DNA from: Paraburkholderia atlantica
GTDB lineage: Bacteria; Pseudomonadota; Gammaproteobacteria; Burkholderiales; Burkholderiaceae
Assembly (NCBI RefSeq): GCF_009362785.1
Contig: NZ_WHNQ01000017.1
Coordinates: 1 to 64,000, forward strand
Direction of reading: 5' to 3'
DNA: 64,000 bases
Below the pieces are notes generated by a model that did no database searches, was not told the origin of the DNA, and saw only the letters and a program-made list of their open reading frames with translations. Within the stretch, counting starts at the first letter, position 1; every line of letters begins with the position of its first letter. This document shows, in pieces, positions 51,837 to 59,992 of the stretch. The translations under genes were made by a program, and so were the position numbers.

Positions 51837-53843
51837 ATGGCACCCTTCCCGGTCGTCCATTTCGTCCTGCTGGTCGCAGCCGCCTGGCTCGCGGTCGGCA
51901 CGCTGGGTCTCGGAGTTCTGCATCGCACGCGATTCGTCGCACACGGACTGTTTCCGCTCGGCGCGCTGGGAGGGCTGCTGCTGGGTGCGGCGGGACTCGC
52001 CGGCATCTTCAACGAACCAACCACCGCCGTGCTGCCCATCGGCCTGCCCGGGTTGCCGTTCCATCTGCGCGTCGATGCGCTATCCGGCTATTTCCTGTTC
52101 GTGCTGGGTGTCGTCAGCGCGGGGATCGGCGCCTTTTCCGCCGGTTATTTCCGCAAGGGGGAAGGGTCGGCGCCCGGACTCATCTGTTTCGAGTACCACG
52201 TTTGCATCGCGAGCATCGCGCTCGTGCTGATCGCCGACGACGCGTATGTGTTCATGGTCGCCTGGGAAACGCTGACGCTGTCCGCGACGTTCCTCGTGAT
52301 GACCAACCATCGGATCGCCGAGATCCGCCGCGCGGGTTACCTGTATTTCCTGATCTCACACGTCGGCGCGCTCGCGCTGCTGCTTTGCTTCGGCATCCTG
52401 CAGGCGCGCACCGGAGACTACACGTTTGCCAACCTGCGCGCGCAGTCGCCCGACGCGTTCTGGGCTTCGCTCGCCTTCCTGTTCGCGCTGGTCGGATTCG
52501 GCGCCAAGGCGGGCGTGTTCCCGTTGCACGTGTGGCTGCCGGACGCCCATCCCGCGGCGCCATCCCCCGTATCGGCGCTGCTCAGCGGGTTCGTGCTGAA
52601 GGTCGGTCTGTATGGCCTGATCCGCACCGTGTTCGACCTGCTGCATCTGCAGATCGCCTGGTGGGGCGTGCTGCTGCTCGTGCTGGGTATCGGCACAGCG
52701 CTGCTCGGCGTGGTGTTCAGTACGATCCAGGTCGACATGAAGCGTCTGCTCGCGTATTCGTCGATCGACAACGTCGGCCTGATGATCGTCGCGCTCGGGC
52801 TCGCGGTGCTGTTTCGCGCGTACGGAATGACGGAGCTGTCCGCGCTTGCGTTGACCGCGATGCTCTACCAGATCGTCGCGCATGCGGCCTTCAAGAGCCT
52901 GCTGTTCCTCGGCACCGGGGCCGTGCTGCACGCCACCGGGGAGCGCAATCTCGGCAAGCTCGGCGGCCTGATCCGTGTGATGCCGTGGACCGCCTGGGCC
53001 GTGCTCACAGGCGTCGCGGCCAGCGCCGGCTTGCCTCCGATGAGCGGCTTCGTTGCGGAATGGCTGCTGCTGCAAAGCTTCCTGTTCACGCCCGCTCTGC
53101 AGAACTCCGTGCTGGCGATGACGGTGCCGATCGCAGCCGCGCTCGTCGCGATGACGGCAGCGCTGGCCGGCTACACGATGGTCAAGTTCTTCGGCATCGT
53201 CTTCCTCGGGCAGCCGAGAGAGGCGAAACTGAGTCGCGCACACGACGCGAACAGATGGGAACGGCTCGCGTTCTGCTGGTTCGCGGTGGCCGGTGTGCTG
53301 CTGGGACTGATGCCCACGCAGTTCGTCAAGGTGCTGGACCGGGTCACGCGCGTGCTCGTCGGTGCCGGAATCGGCGCGGAGAATCATGGCTGGCTGATCT
53401 TCGTGCCCGTATCGAGCGCGCGGGCGAGCTATATGCCCGTCGTGTTCATGCTGTTTTTCGTCGCCTGCTGCGGCCTTGCGTGGGTGCTGGTACGGCGCTT
53501 CTACCACGGTCGGCTGCGACGGGCCGCGCCGTGGAGTTGCGGCTTCCCGTTCACGACCGCGCGGATGCAGGACACGGCGGAAGGCTTCGGGCAACCGATC
53601 CGGGAGATCTTCGCGCCGCTGCTGCGCATCGAGCGGCAATTGCCGTCGCCGTTCGACGCGCAGCCGGCCTACCGGGTCTCGGTCGCCGACCGCACGTGGT
53701 CGATTCTCTATGACCGTATCGCGGCACTCACGCAACGCGCGGCGGAATGGGCGGGACGGCTGCAGACGGGCAGGATCGCCGTGTACCTGACCTTCAGCTT
53801 CGCCGTGCTGATCCTGCTCCTGATGCTGGTGAGACGATGGTGA
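51837..53843 (+). CDS. hyfB: Hyf/Ehr-complex antiporter-like subunit HyfB
   Basis: About 668 residues, a proton-pumping antiporter-like subunit related to NuoL/HyfB, with about 14-16 membrane segments. The conserved TM5 glutamate is in VAWETLTLSATF, the TM7 lysine in GFGAKAGVFPLHVWLPDAHP, and TM8/9 contains SGFVLKVGLYGLI. All three signatures of a working proton channel are retained. GGAGAC precedes the ATG. It is the first of six tightly packed genes, separated by 4 bases from hyfC. Confidence 0.9.
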   Translation: MAPFPVVHFVLLVAAAWLAVGTLGLGVLHRTRFVAHGLFPLGALGGLLLGAAGLAGIFNEPTTAVLPIGLPGLPFHLRVDALSGYFLFVLGVVSAGIGAFSAGYFRKGEGSAPGLICFEYHVCIASIALVLIADDAYVFMVAWETLTLSATFLVMTNHRIAEIRRAGYLYFLISHVGALALLLCFGILQARTGDYTFANLRAQSPDAFWASLAFLFALVGFGAKAGVFPLHVWLPDAHPAAPSPVSALLSGFVLKVGLYGLIRTVFDLLHLQIAWWGVLLLVLGIGTALLGVVFSTIQVDMKRLLAYSSIDNVGLMIVALGLAVLFRAYGMTELSALALTAMLYQIVAHAAFKSLLFLGTGAVLHATGERNLGKLGGLIRVMPWTAWAVLTGVAASAGLPPMSGFVAEWLLLQSFLFTPALQNSVLAMTVPIAAALVAMTAALAGYTMVKFFGIVFLGQPREAKLSRAHDANRWERLAFCWFAVAGVLLGLMPTQFVKVLDRVTRVLVGAGIGAENHGWLIFVPVSSARASYMPVVFMLFFVACCGLAWVLVRRFYHGRLRRAAPWSCGFPFTTARMQDTAEGFGQPIREIFAPLLRIERQLPSPFDAQPAYRVSVADRTWSILYDRIAALTQRAAEWAGRLQTGRIAVYLTFSFAVLILLLMLVRRW

Positions 53844-53850
53844 GACGATG
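53829..53850 (+). repeat. 11-base tandem duplication at the hyfB/hyfC junction
   Basis: GTGAGACGATG occurs twice in a row, covering the last codons of hyfB and the start codon of hyfC. It probably arose by slippage. Confidence 0.9.
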
Positions 53851-54798
53851 GTGACCCTATCCGGCGTGCTATCGCAAAGCCTCGAGATCATCGTGGCGCT
53901 TGCCGCCGCGCCACTGCTCACGGGCTGGGTCAACCAGTGCCGCGCGTGGCTGCAGAACCGGCGCGCGCCCAGCATCTGGCAGCCGTACCGGATGCTCCAC
54001 AAGCTGTTCAACAAGGAGTCGGTCGTCGCTCATGGCGCGAGTCCGGTGTTCCGTGGCGCGCCCTATGTCGTGTGGGCAGCGATGACGCTCGCCTGCGCAG
54101 TCGTGCCGACGCTGTCGACCGAATTGCCGCTGTCTCCCGCCGCGGATGCGATCGCGCTCGTCGGCCTGTTCGCGTTCGCGCGCGTCGCGCTATCGCTAGC
54201 TGCAATGGATGTCGGCACGGCCTTCGGCACGCTCGGCGCGCGCCGCGAGATGCTGGTCGGTTTTCTCGCGGAACCGGCCTTGCTGATGGTGCTGCTGTCG
54301 GCCTCGCTGATCACGCAGTCGACGCTGCTCACGAGCATCGTCGCGACGCTCGGACACAGCGAGCTGACGATCTATCCGAGCCTGGCGTTTGCCGGCATAG
54401 CGTTCACGCTGGTGTCGCTCGCCGAGAATGCGCGGCTGCCCGTCGACAACCCGACCACCCACCTCGAGCTGACGATGATCCACGAGGCGCTGATCCTCGA
54501 ATATTCGGGGCGGCACCTCGCGCTGATGGAATGGGCGGCCAGTCTCAAACTGTTCGCCTACTCGTGCATCGGCATTGCGTTGTTCATGCCGTGGGGGATC
54601 GCCGCGGCGGGTAATCCGCTCGCGCTGGTGTTCGCGGTGCCGGCACTGTTCGTCAAGCTGATGGTGGGCGGCGCCGCGCTGGCGGTGGTCGAGACCGCCA
54701 ACGCGAAGATGCGGATTTTCCGGGTTCCGGAGTTCCTTGCGACCGCCTTCCTGCTCGCCGTGATCGGCATGCTCGTCCATCTGCTGCTGGGAGCCTGA
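53848..54798 (+). CDS. hyfC: Hyf/Ehr-complex subunit HyfC (NuoH-like)
   Basis: About 316 residues, a NuoH/HyfC-type membrane subunit that links the soluble arm to the proton channels. The acidic loop reads RLPVDNPTTHLELTMIHEALILEYSGRHLALMEWAASLK, with the glutamates expected near the quinone/hydrophilic interface. Eight or so membrane segments are visible. It is followed immediately by hyfE (stop and start adjacent). Confidence 0.9.
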   Translation: MVTLSGVLSQSLEIIVALAAAPLLTGWVNQCRAWLQNRRAPSIWQPYRMLHKLFNKESVVAHGASPVFRGAPYVVWAAMTLACAVVPTLSTELPLSPAADAIALVGLFAFARVALSLAAMDVGTAFGTLGARREMLVGFLAEPALLMVLLSASLITQSTLLTSIVATLGHSELTIYPSLAFAGIAFTLVSLAENARLPVDNPTTHLELTMIHEALILEYSGRHLALMEWAASLKLFAYSCIGIALFMPWGIAAAGNPLALVFAVPALFVKLMVGGAALAVVETANAKMRIFRVPEFLATAFLLAVIGMLVHLLLGA

Positions 54799-55458
54799 AT
54801 GCACGCCTACGCGACGCAACTGATCAATTTCCTCGCGGCCGTGCTGCTGATGCTGTCGTTCGCGATGCTGAGCCAGCGCCGCATCCTGTCGCTGATCCAT
54901 CTCTATACGCTGCAGGGTGTCGCGCTGGTGCTGGCAATCCTGATCCTCGGATTCGTGACGGGCGATGCGCACCTGTACGTGTCGGCCGGACTGACGCTCG
55001 TGCTGAAGGTCGGCTTGATTCCGTGGATTCTGTATCGGCTCGTGCGCAGGCTCGACATTCAGGCCGACGTCGAGCCGCTGATCAACATTCCGACCACGCT
55101 GCTGATCGGCATCGTGCTCGTGATCATCGCGTTCAACGTCGCGTCGCCGATCAGCCAGCTTGCGACGTCGGCGGCGCGCGGCACGCTCGGCATCGCACTG
55201 GCGTGCGTGCTGTTGTCGTTCATGGCGATGATCACGCGCGCGAAGGCGGTTCCCCAGGTGATCGGCTTCCTGTCGATGGAGAACGGGCTGTTCTTTGCCG
55301 CCACGGCCGCCACCAATGGCATGCCGATGATCGTGGAACTCGGTATCGGGCTCGACGTGCTGGTCGGGATTCTGATTCTGGGCGTGTTCATGTTCCAGAT
55401 TCGCGAGCAGTTCGACAGCCTGGACATCCATCACCTCGAGAAACTCAAAGATGAATGA
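54799..55458 (+). CDS. hyfE: Hyf/Ehr-complex subunit HyfE (NuoK-like)
   Basis: About 219 residues with about six membrane segments. LLMLSFAMLSQRRILSLIHLYTLQGVALVLAILIL and the later SMENGLFFAATAATNGMPMIVELGIGLDVLVGILILGVF correspond to NuoK-type helices carrying buried glutamates (E in LGFLSMENGLFF and MIVELGIGLD). It overlaps hyfF by 8 bases. Confidence 0.9.
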   Translation: MHAYATQLINFLAAVLLMLSFAMLSQRRILSLIHLYTLQGVALVLAILILGFVTGDAHLYVSAGLTLVLKVGLIPWILYRLVRRLDIQADVEPLINIPTTLLIGIVLVIIAFNVASPISQLATSAARGTLGIALACVLLSFMAMITRAKAVPQVIGFLSMENGLFFAATAATNGMPMIVELGIGLDVLVGILILGVFMFQIREQFDSLDIHHLEKLKDE

Positions 55459-56914
55459 CGCCCACGTCGTGCTCGCCGTGCTGGGCATTCCGCTGGTGGC
55501 GGCCGCGTCTCTGGCGGCCGTGCGTCCTGCCCGGGTGGCGCGCAACCTGAACGCCGGCTTCAGCTTCGTGACGTTCGCGGCGACGCTCGTGCTCGCCGCG
55601 CGCACCGTCGAACACGGACCGTCGTTCGCATTCGACCGTGCATTCTTCGTCGATCCCCTGAACGTGTACCTCGTCGCGCTGACTGCCTTCGTCGGCTGGA
55701 CGACGTCGCTGTTTTCGCGGCCCTACATGCAGATCGAAGAAGCGCGCGGGCGGATGACCGCGCCGCGCATGCGCCTCTATCACAGCATGTACCAGTTGTT
55801 CATGTTCGCGATGCTGCTCGCGCTGCTGACCAATAACCTGGGCGTGCTGTGGGTCGCGATGGAGGGCGCCACGCTCGCGACCGTGCTGCTCGTCAGCGTC
55901 TATCGGACCGCCGCAAGCCTCGAGGCCGCCTGGAAGTACTTCATCCTGTGCGGTGTCGGCATCGCGCAGGCCTTGTTCGGCACGATCCTGCTGTACCTCG
56001 CCGCGAGCCGGCAACTGAGCGACGGCGACGCGTTGCTGTGGACGAGCCTTGCCGCCGTCAGGACGCACCTCGATCCGTCCATCGTGTCGATCGCCTTCGT
56101 GTTCCTGCTGGTCGGCTACGGCACGAAAGTCGGACTCGTGCCGATGCACAACTGGCTGCCGGACGCGCACGCCGAAGGCCCGACACCGATCTCAGCAGTG
56201 CTGTCCGGGCTGCTGCTGAACGTCGCGCTGTACGCGGTGCTGCGCTGCAAGGTGCTGGCGGACGGCGCGCTCGGCAATGGCCTGCCGGGACGGTTGCTGG
56301 TCGGGTTCGGGCTCGTATCGGTGCTGATCGCGTCGTTCTCGCTGTTTCGGCAGAAGGACGTCAAGCGGCTGTTCTCGTATTCGTCGATCGAGCACATGGG
56401 ACTGATGACGTTCGCGTTCGGCCTCGGCGGCCCGGTCGCGACGTTCGCCGGTCTGCTGCATATGACCGTCCATTCTCTGGTCAAGTCGGCGATCTTTTTT
56501 GCGGTGGGCCACGCGGCGCAAAAGACGGGAACGCAGGCGATCGAAGGCATTCGCGGGCTGCTGCAGGTCAGCCCGACGGTCGGCTGGGGCATGATGCTCG
56601 GCGCGCTCGCGATTCTCGGCCTGCCGCCGTTCGGCGTGTTTGCAAGCGAGTTCCTGATCCTGACGACCGCGATGAACACGCTACCGTGGACAGCGCCGCT
56701 GTTGCTGCTCGGCCTCGCCGTTGCATTCGCGGCGATCTTCGCGCGCGTGCAGCGCATGGTGTTCGGTGAGACGACGACGGCAAAACCGCTCGAGCATCGT
56801 CCCGCGCCGCTGCCGGTCTTCGTGCATCTGGGTCTGGGGTTGATGCTGGGCCTCTATGTGCCACCGTACCTGGCGACGTGGTATCGCCAGGCTGCAACGA
56901 TGTTGGCGGGGTGA
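55451..56914 (+). CDS. hyfF: Hyf/Ehr-complex antiporter-like subunit HyfF
   Basis: About 487 residues, NuoN/NuoM-like, the second antiporter-like subunit. Conserved channel residues are present: WVAMEGATLATVLLV (glutamate) and LLVGYGTKVGLVPMHNWLPDAHAEGPTPISAVLSG (lysine and histidine). RLFSYSSIEHMGLM is also conserved. It overlaps hyfE by 8 bases and is 3 bases from hyfG. With HyfB, the complex has two pump modules; E. coli Hyf has three. Confidence 0.9.
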   Translation: MNDAHVVLAVLGIPLVAAASLAAVRPARVARNLNAGFSFVTFAATLVLAARTVEHGPSFAFDRAFFVDPLNVYLVALTAFVGWTTSLFSRPYMQIEEARGRMTAPRMRLYHSMYQLFMFAMLLALLTNNLGVLWVAMEGATLATVLLVSVYRTAASLEAAWKYFILCGVGIAQALFGTILLYLAASRQLSDGDALLWTSLAAVRTHLDPSIVSIAFVFLLVGYGTKVGLVPMHNWLPDAHAEGPTPISAVLSGLLLNVALYAVLRCKVLADGALGNGLPGRLLVGFGLVSVLIASFSLFRQKDVKRLFSYSSIEHMGLMTFAFGLGGPVATFAGLLHMTVHSLVKSAIFFAVGHAAQKTGTQAIEGIRGLLQVSPTVGWGMMLGALAILGLPPFGVFASEFLILTTAMNTLPWTAPLLLLGLAVAFAAIFARVQRMVFGETTTAKPLEHRPAPLPVFVHLGLGLMLGLYVPPYLATWYRQAATMLAG

Positions 56915-56917
56915 CCG

Positions 56918-58480
56918 ATGCGACTCGAATCGATGCAACTTGCCGCCACTCGCCTCACACACCGTGCGGGCCAGATTCCAGCAGCCGTGGTGCGCGCCGA
57001 TGAATCAGCGTGGCTCGAGCTTGCGCGCACCGCGCGAGCGGAGCAGCGGCGCCTCGTTGCAATGTGGGGCAGCGAAGCAGTCGAAGACGGTTTCTCGGTG
57101 AACGCCGCGTACGAATGCGATGACGGCATAGTGTGGGTGCGCCTGCCGATCGGGCGTAAGCAGAATGCCGGTGGAGACTATCCCGATCTCGCCGCCGTTT
57201 TCCCGTGCGCGACTCGCATGCAACGAGCGATCTTCGATCTGATCGGCCTGCGCGCGCGTGGCACCCAGGACACGCGCCCGTGGCTCAATCACGGCAACTG
57301 GCCCGATGATTATTTCCCGCTGCAAAGGCAGGCGACCGGTGTCGAAGCCTTCGAGTCGAGCGAGGCGGACTACCCGTTCGTGCAGGTTGCGGGCGATGGC
57401 GTGCACGAGATCGCTGTCGGGCCGATTCATGCCGGCACTATCGAGCCGGGGCATTTCCGCTTCTCGGTCGTCGGCGAGAAGGTGTTGCGCCTCGAAGAAC
57501 GTCTCGGCTATGTGCACCGCGGCGTCGAGCGTCTGTTTGAACGTACTCCCGCGTCGCACGGTCATCGGGTTGCGGCCAGGATTGCGGGCGACTCGACCGT
57601 CGCGTTCTCGTGGGCATTTTGCATGGCGCTCGAGCAAGCCAGCGGCACGCAACTATCGAAGCGCGCACTGTATCTGCGTGCGCTTCTGCTCGAACGCGAA
57701 CGCGTGGCCAACCACCTGGGCGACCTCGGCGCGCTGGGCAACGACGCCGGATTCGGCTTCGCACTCGCGCAATTCTCGCGGCTCAAGGAGGACTGGATAC
57801 GGACGAACGCCCGCCTGTTCGGACATCGATACCTGATGGACCGGATCGTGCCGGGCGGTGTATCGGTCGACGTTCGCGCCGACCACGCGGCGGTGCTGAC
57901 GCAGCAATGCGAACGCATCGAACGCGAGGTTCACGTGATGCGCAAAGTCTACGAGGACCAGTCCGGGCTGCAGGATCGATTCCTCGGCACGGGCCGATTG
58001 ACGCCCGCTGTCGTCGAGCATTTCGGCGTGCGTGGCATGGCCGCCCGCGCCAGCGGTCGAATCTTCGATGTTCGTGCGAACCTGCGCGCTGCTCCGTATG
58101 ACGACATCGCGGTCAATGCGATCGGTGATGCGCGCGGCGACGTTGCCGCACGCGTCGCCGTGCGCTTTGCCGAAATCGATGAATCCCTGCGCCTGATCCG
58201 CACGTTGCTGACCAAACTTCCCGATGACGGTCCCGCGGTCGTCGCGATGACGCCTGCAACGGCGCACGCGCAAGGCGTAGGCTGGGTGGAAGGTTGGCGG
58301 GGGGACGTATTCGTTGCACTCGATCTCGCCCCGGGCGACGTCATCGGCCGATGCCATTGCCACGATCCGTCATGGCAGAACTGGCCGGCGCTCGAACACG
58401 CGGTCATCGGCAACATCGTTCCCGATTTCCCACTGATCAACAAGTCGTTCAACCTGAACTACGCGGGGCACGATCTCTGA
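56918..58480 (+). CDS. hyfG: Ehr-complex large subunit HyfG without [NiFe] ligands
   Basis: About 520 residues: a NuoC-like N-terminus (residues about 1-150) fused to a NuoD/HycE-like large subunit (about 155-510). VGPIHAGTIEPGHFRFSVVGEKVLRLEERLGYVHRGVERL is the conserved entry. Real group 4 hydrogenases have two CxxC pairs for the NiFe ion. Here the N-terminal pair is A223-x-x-S226 (RIAGDST), and the C-terminus (DFPLINKSFNLNYAGHDL) has none. Hydrogenase activity is therefore not expected. It belongs to the energy-converting hydrogenase-related (Ehr) type. It overlaps hyfI in TGATG. Confidence 0.9.
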   Translation: MRLESMQLAATRLTHRAGQIPAAVVRADESAWLELARTARAEQRRLVAMWGSEAVEDGFSVNAAYECDDGIVWVRLPIGRKQNAGGDYPDLAAVFPCATRMQRAIFDLIGLRARGTQDTRPWLNHGNWPDDYFPLQRQATGVEAFESSEADYPFVQVAGDGVHEIAVGPIHAGTIEPGHFRFSVVGEKVLRLEERLGYVHRGVERLFERTPASHGHRVAARIAGDSTVAFSWAFCMALEQASGTQLSKRALYLRALLLERERVANHLGDLGALGNDAGFGFALAQFSRLKEDWIRTNARLFGHRYLMDRIVPGGVSVDVRADHAAVLTQQCERIEREVHVMRKVYEDQSGLQDRFLGTGRLTPAVVEHFGVRGMAARASGRIFDVRANLRAAPYDDIAVNAIGDARGDVAARVAVRFAEIDESLRLIRTLLTKLPDDGPAVVAMTPATAHAQGVGWVEGWRGDVFVALDLAPGDVIGRCHCHDPSWQNWPALEHAVIGNIVPDFPLINKSFNLNYAGHDL

Positions 58481-58989
58481 TGTGGCAACTGATCCGGCAA
58501 TTCGCGCGCACCGATTTTCCCGGCGAACCTGCGCCGGCGGCAGAAGACGCGTGGCTTCACGAGGAGCGACGCATTCGCGAGGACATACTCGATCTGCTCG
58601 GGCGGGCGCTATGCATCCGGCAGATCGATGCGGGTTCATGCAATGGTTGTGAACTGGAGATCCACGCGCTGAACAACCCGTACTACAACATCGAAGGGCT
58701 CGGCATCAAATTCGTCGCGAGTCCGCGGCATGCGGACCTGCTGCTCGTGACCGGGCCGGTGACGCTGAATATGCGCGCGGCCCTGCTCGCCGCGTACGAC
58801 GCGACCCCCGCTCCGAAACTCGTCGTTGCCGCCGGCGAATGCGCGTGCACGGGCGGCATATTTGCCAATAGTTACGCGGTGTGCGGCCCGGTTTCGTCGA
58901 TCTTGCCGGTCGACGTGACGATCCCCGGATGTCCGCCGCCGCCGATCGATTTGCTGCGAGGCATCCTCACAGCCTGCCGGGCGCGTTGA
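58480..58989 (+). CDS. hyfI: Ehr-complex small subunit HyfI (NuoB-like)
   Basis: About 169 residues. The proximal [4Fe-4S] ligands are retained: C54 and C57 (CNGCELE), C121 (with C123 in GECAC) and C151 (IPGCPP). The CxxC spacing is hydrogenase-type, not the tandem CC of NuoB in complex I. The start overlaps the hyfG stop in TGATG. It is the last hyf gene; a strong hairpin follows at 59018-59050. No HyfA- or HyfH-type ferredoxin subunit lies in the window. Confidence 0.9.
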   Translation: MWQLIRQFARTDFPGEPAPAAEDAWLHEERRIREDILDLLGRALCIRQIDAGSCNGCELEIHALNNPYYNIEGLGIKFVASPRHADLLLVTGPVTLNMRAALLAAYDATPAPKLVVAAGECACTGGIFANSYAVCGPVSSILPVDVTIPGCPPPPIDLLRGILTACRAR

Positions 58990-59017
58990 GCCGCAGGTCG
59001 ATTTCGCTTTTTTCCAG

Positions 59018-59050
59018 GCGCAAAACGTGCAATTTCGCACGTGTTTGCGC
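59018..59050 (+). other. Strong stem-loop after hyfI
   Basis: Arms GCGCAAAACGTGC (59018-59030) and GCACGTGTTTGCGC (59037-59050) pair with one bulged base and a 6-base loop, 29 bases past the hyfI stop. There is no T-run after it on the plus strand, so it is either a weak terminator or a 3'-end stability hairpin. Confidence 0.6.
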
Positions 59051-59160
59051 GACTCCAGCCCGGCTCCTTCCTGGTCATTGCGCATATTGGCCTGCCTTTA
59101 TTGCGCGGATCGGCTTTGCGTTTGCAGCGAGTCTTTAATACCGTTGTAGCTGCGCCTGCA

Positions 59161-59177
59161 ACGGCACTTAAATTGCT
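59161..59177 (+). promoter_or_regulatory. Candidate sigma-54 promoter of the aldehyde oxidase operon
   Basis: CGGCAC then TTGCT with exact GG-N10-GC spacing (GG at 59163-59164, GC at 59175-59176), close to the TGGCACG-N4-TTGCW consensus. It lies 88 bases upstream of the paoA start. No sigma-54 activator gene is in the window. Confidence 0.4.
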
Positions 59178-59264
59178 GCTCAATGGTTTTGTGTCAACGC
59201 GATGCGTTGGACATCGACGCGTCGTCAGCCTGCATTGACCTTTCAATGGAGTCAACAGATCGTC

Positions 59265-59981
59265 ATGACCACGCCTACAGAATGTCAGCATAGCGGGGAC
59301 ACCCCCGCTTCAGAGTCGACCGCCGAGCCCAACACCACTCCTTCCCAACCGTCACGCCGCCGCTTCCTGCAATCGGCGGCGGCCGCCGCGACGATCGGCG
59401 CGGCGCCGCATCTGCGCGCGCAAGAGCAGGCACCCGCCTCAACCGCGCCGCAAAGCAACCCCGTAGTGCCGCCGCACGCCGTCACATTGACCGTCAACGG
59501 CCGCGCATACGCGCTACAGCTCGAACCGCGCGTGACGCTGCTCGACGCATTGCGCGAATACGCAGGATTGATGGGCACGAAGAAAGGCTGCGACCGTGGT
59601 CAATGCGGCGCCTGCACGGTGCTCGTCGATGGCCGCCGCATCAACTCGTGTCTGACGCTCGCGGTGATGCATGAAGGCGAGAACATCACGACCGTCGAAG
59701 GACTCGCGAGCAACGGCACGTTGAGTCCGGTGCAGGCCGCGTTCATCGAACACGATGCGTTCCAGTGCGGCTACTGCACGCCCGGGCAGTTGTGCTCGGC
59801 GACCGCACTGCTCGGCGAGTTCCGCAACGGCACGGCGAGCACCGTGACCGCCGATGTGCGCGCGCGTCCCGCCGCGCTCACCGACGACGAAATCCGCGAG
59901 CGCATGAGCGGCAACATCTGCCGCTGCGGCGCGTACGTGAACATCGTCGCCGCGGTGCGCGCCGCGCACGAGCACGCCTGA
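59265..59981 (+). CDS. paoA: Aldehyde oxidase [2Fe-2S] subunit, Tat-exported (PaoA-like)
   Basis: About 238 residues. The twin-arginine signal is SRRRFLQSA at residues 30-38, so the complex should be periplasmic. The first [2Fe-2S] cluster is C109, C114, C117 and C129; the second is C168, C171, C219 and C221. This matches the small subunit of xanthine oxidase-family enzymes of the PaoABC type. The start at 59265 is the ATG that begins the Tat-signal-bearing N-terminus. paoB follows after 11 bases. Confidence 0.92.
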   Translation: MTTPTECQHSGDTPASESTAEPNTTPSQPSRRRFLQSAAAAATIGAAPHLRAQEQAPASTAPQSNPVVPPHAVTLTVNGRAYALQLEPRVTLLDALREYAGLMGTKKGCDRGQCGACTVLVDGRRINSCLTLAVMHEGENITTVEGLASNGTLSPVQAAFIEHDAFQCGYCTPGQLCSATALLGEFRNGTASTVTADVRARPAALTDDEIRERMSGNICRCGAYVNIVAAVRAAHEHA

Positions 59982-59992
59982 CGGAGACCGAC

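Noticed and set aside
52356..54014. A 552-codon minus-strand open frame opposite hyfB
   Set aside because: Rich in Q, R, E, H with no hydrophobic or domain pattern; shadow of the hyfB codon usage.
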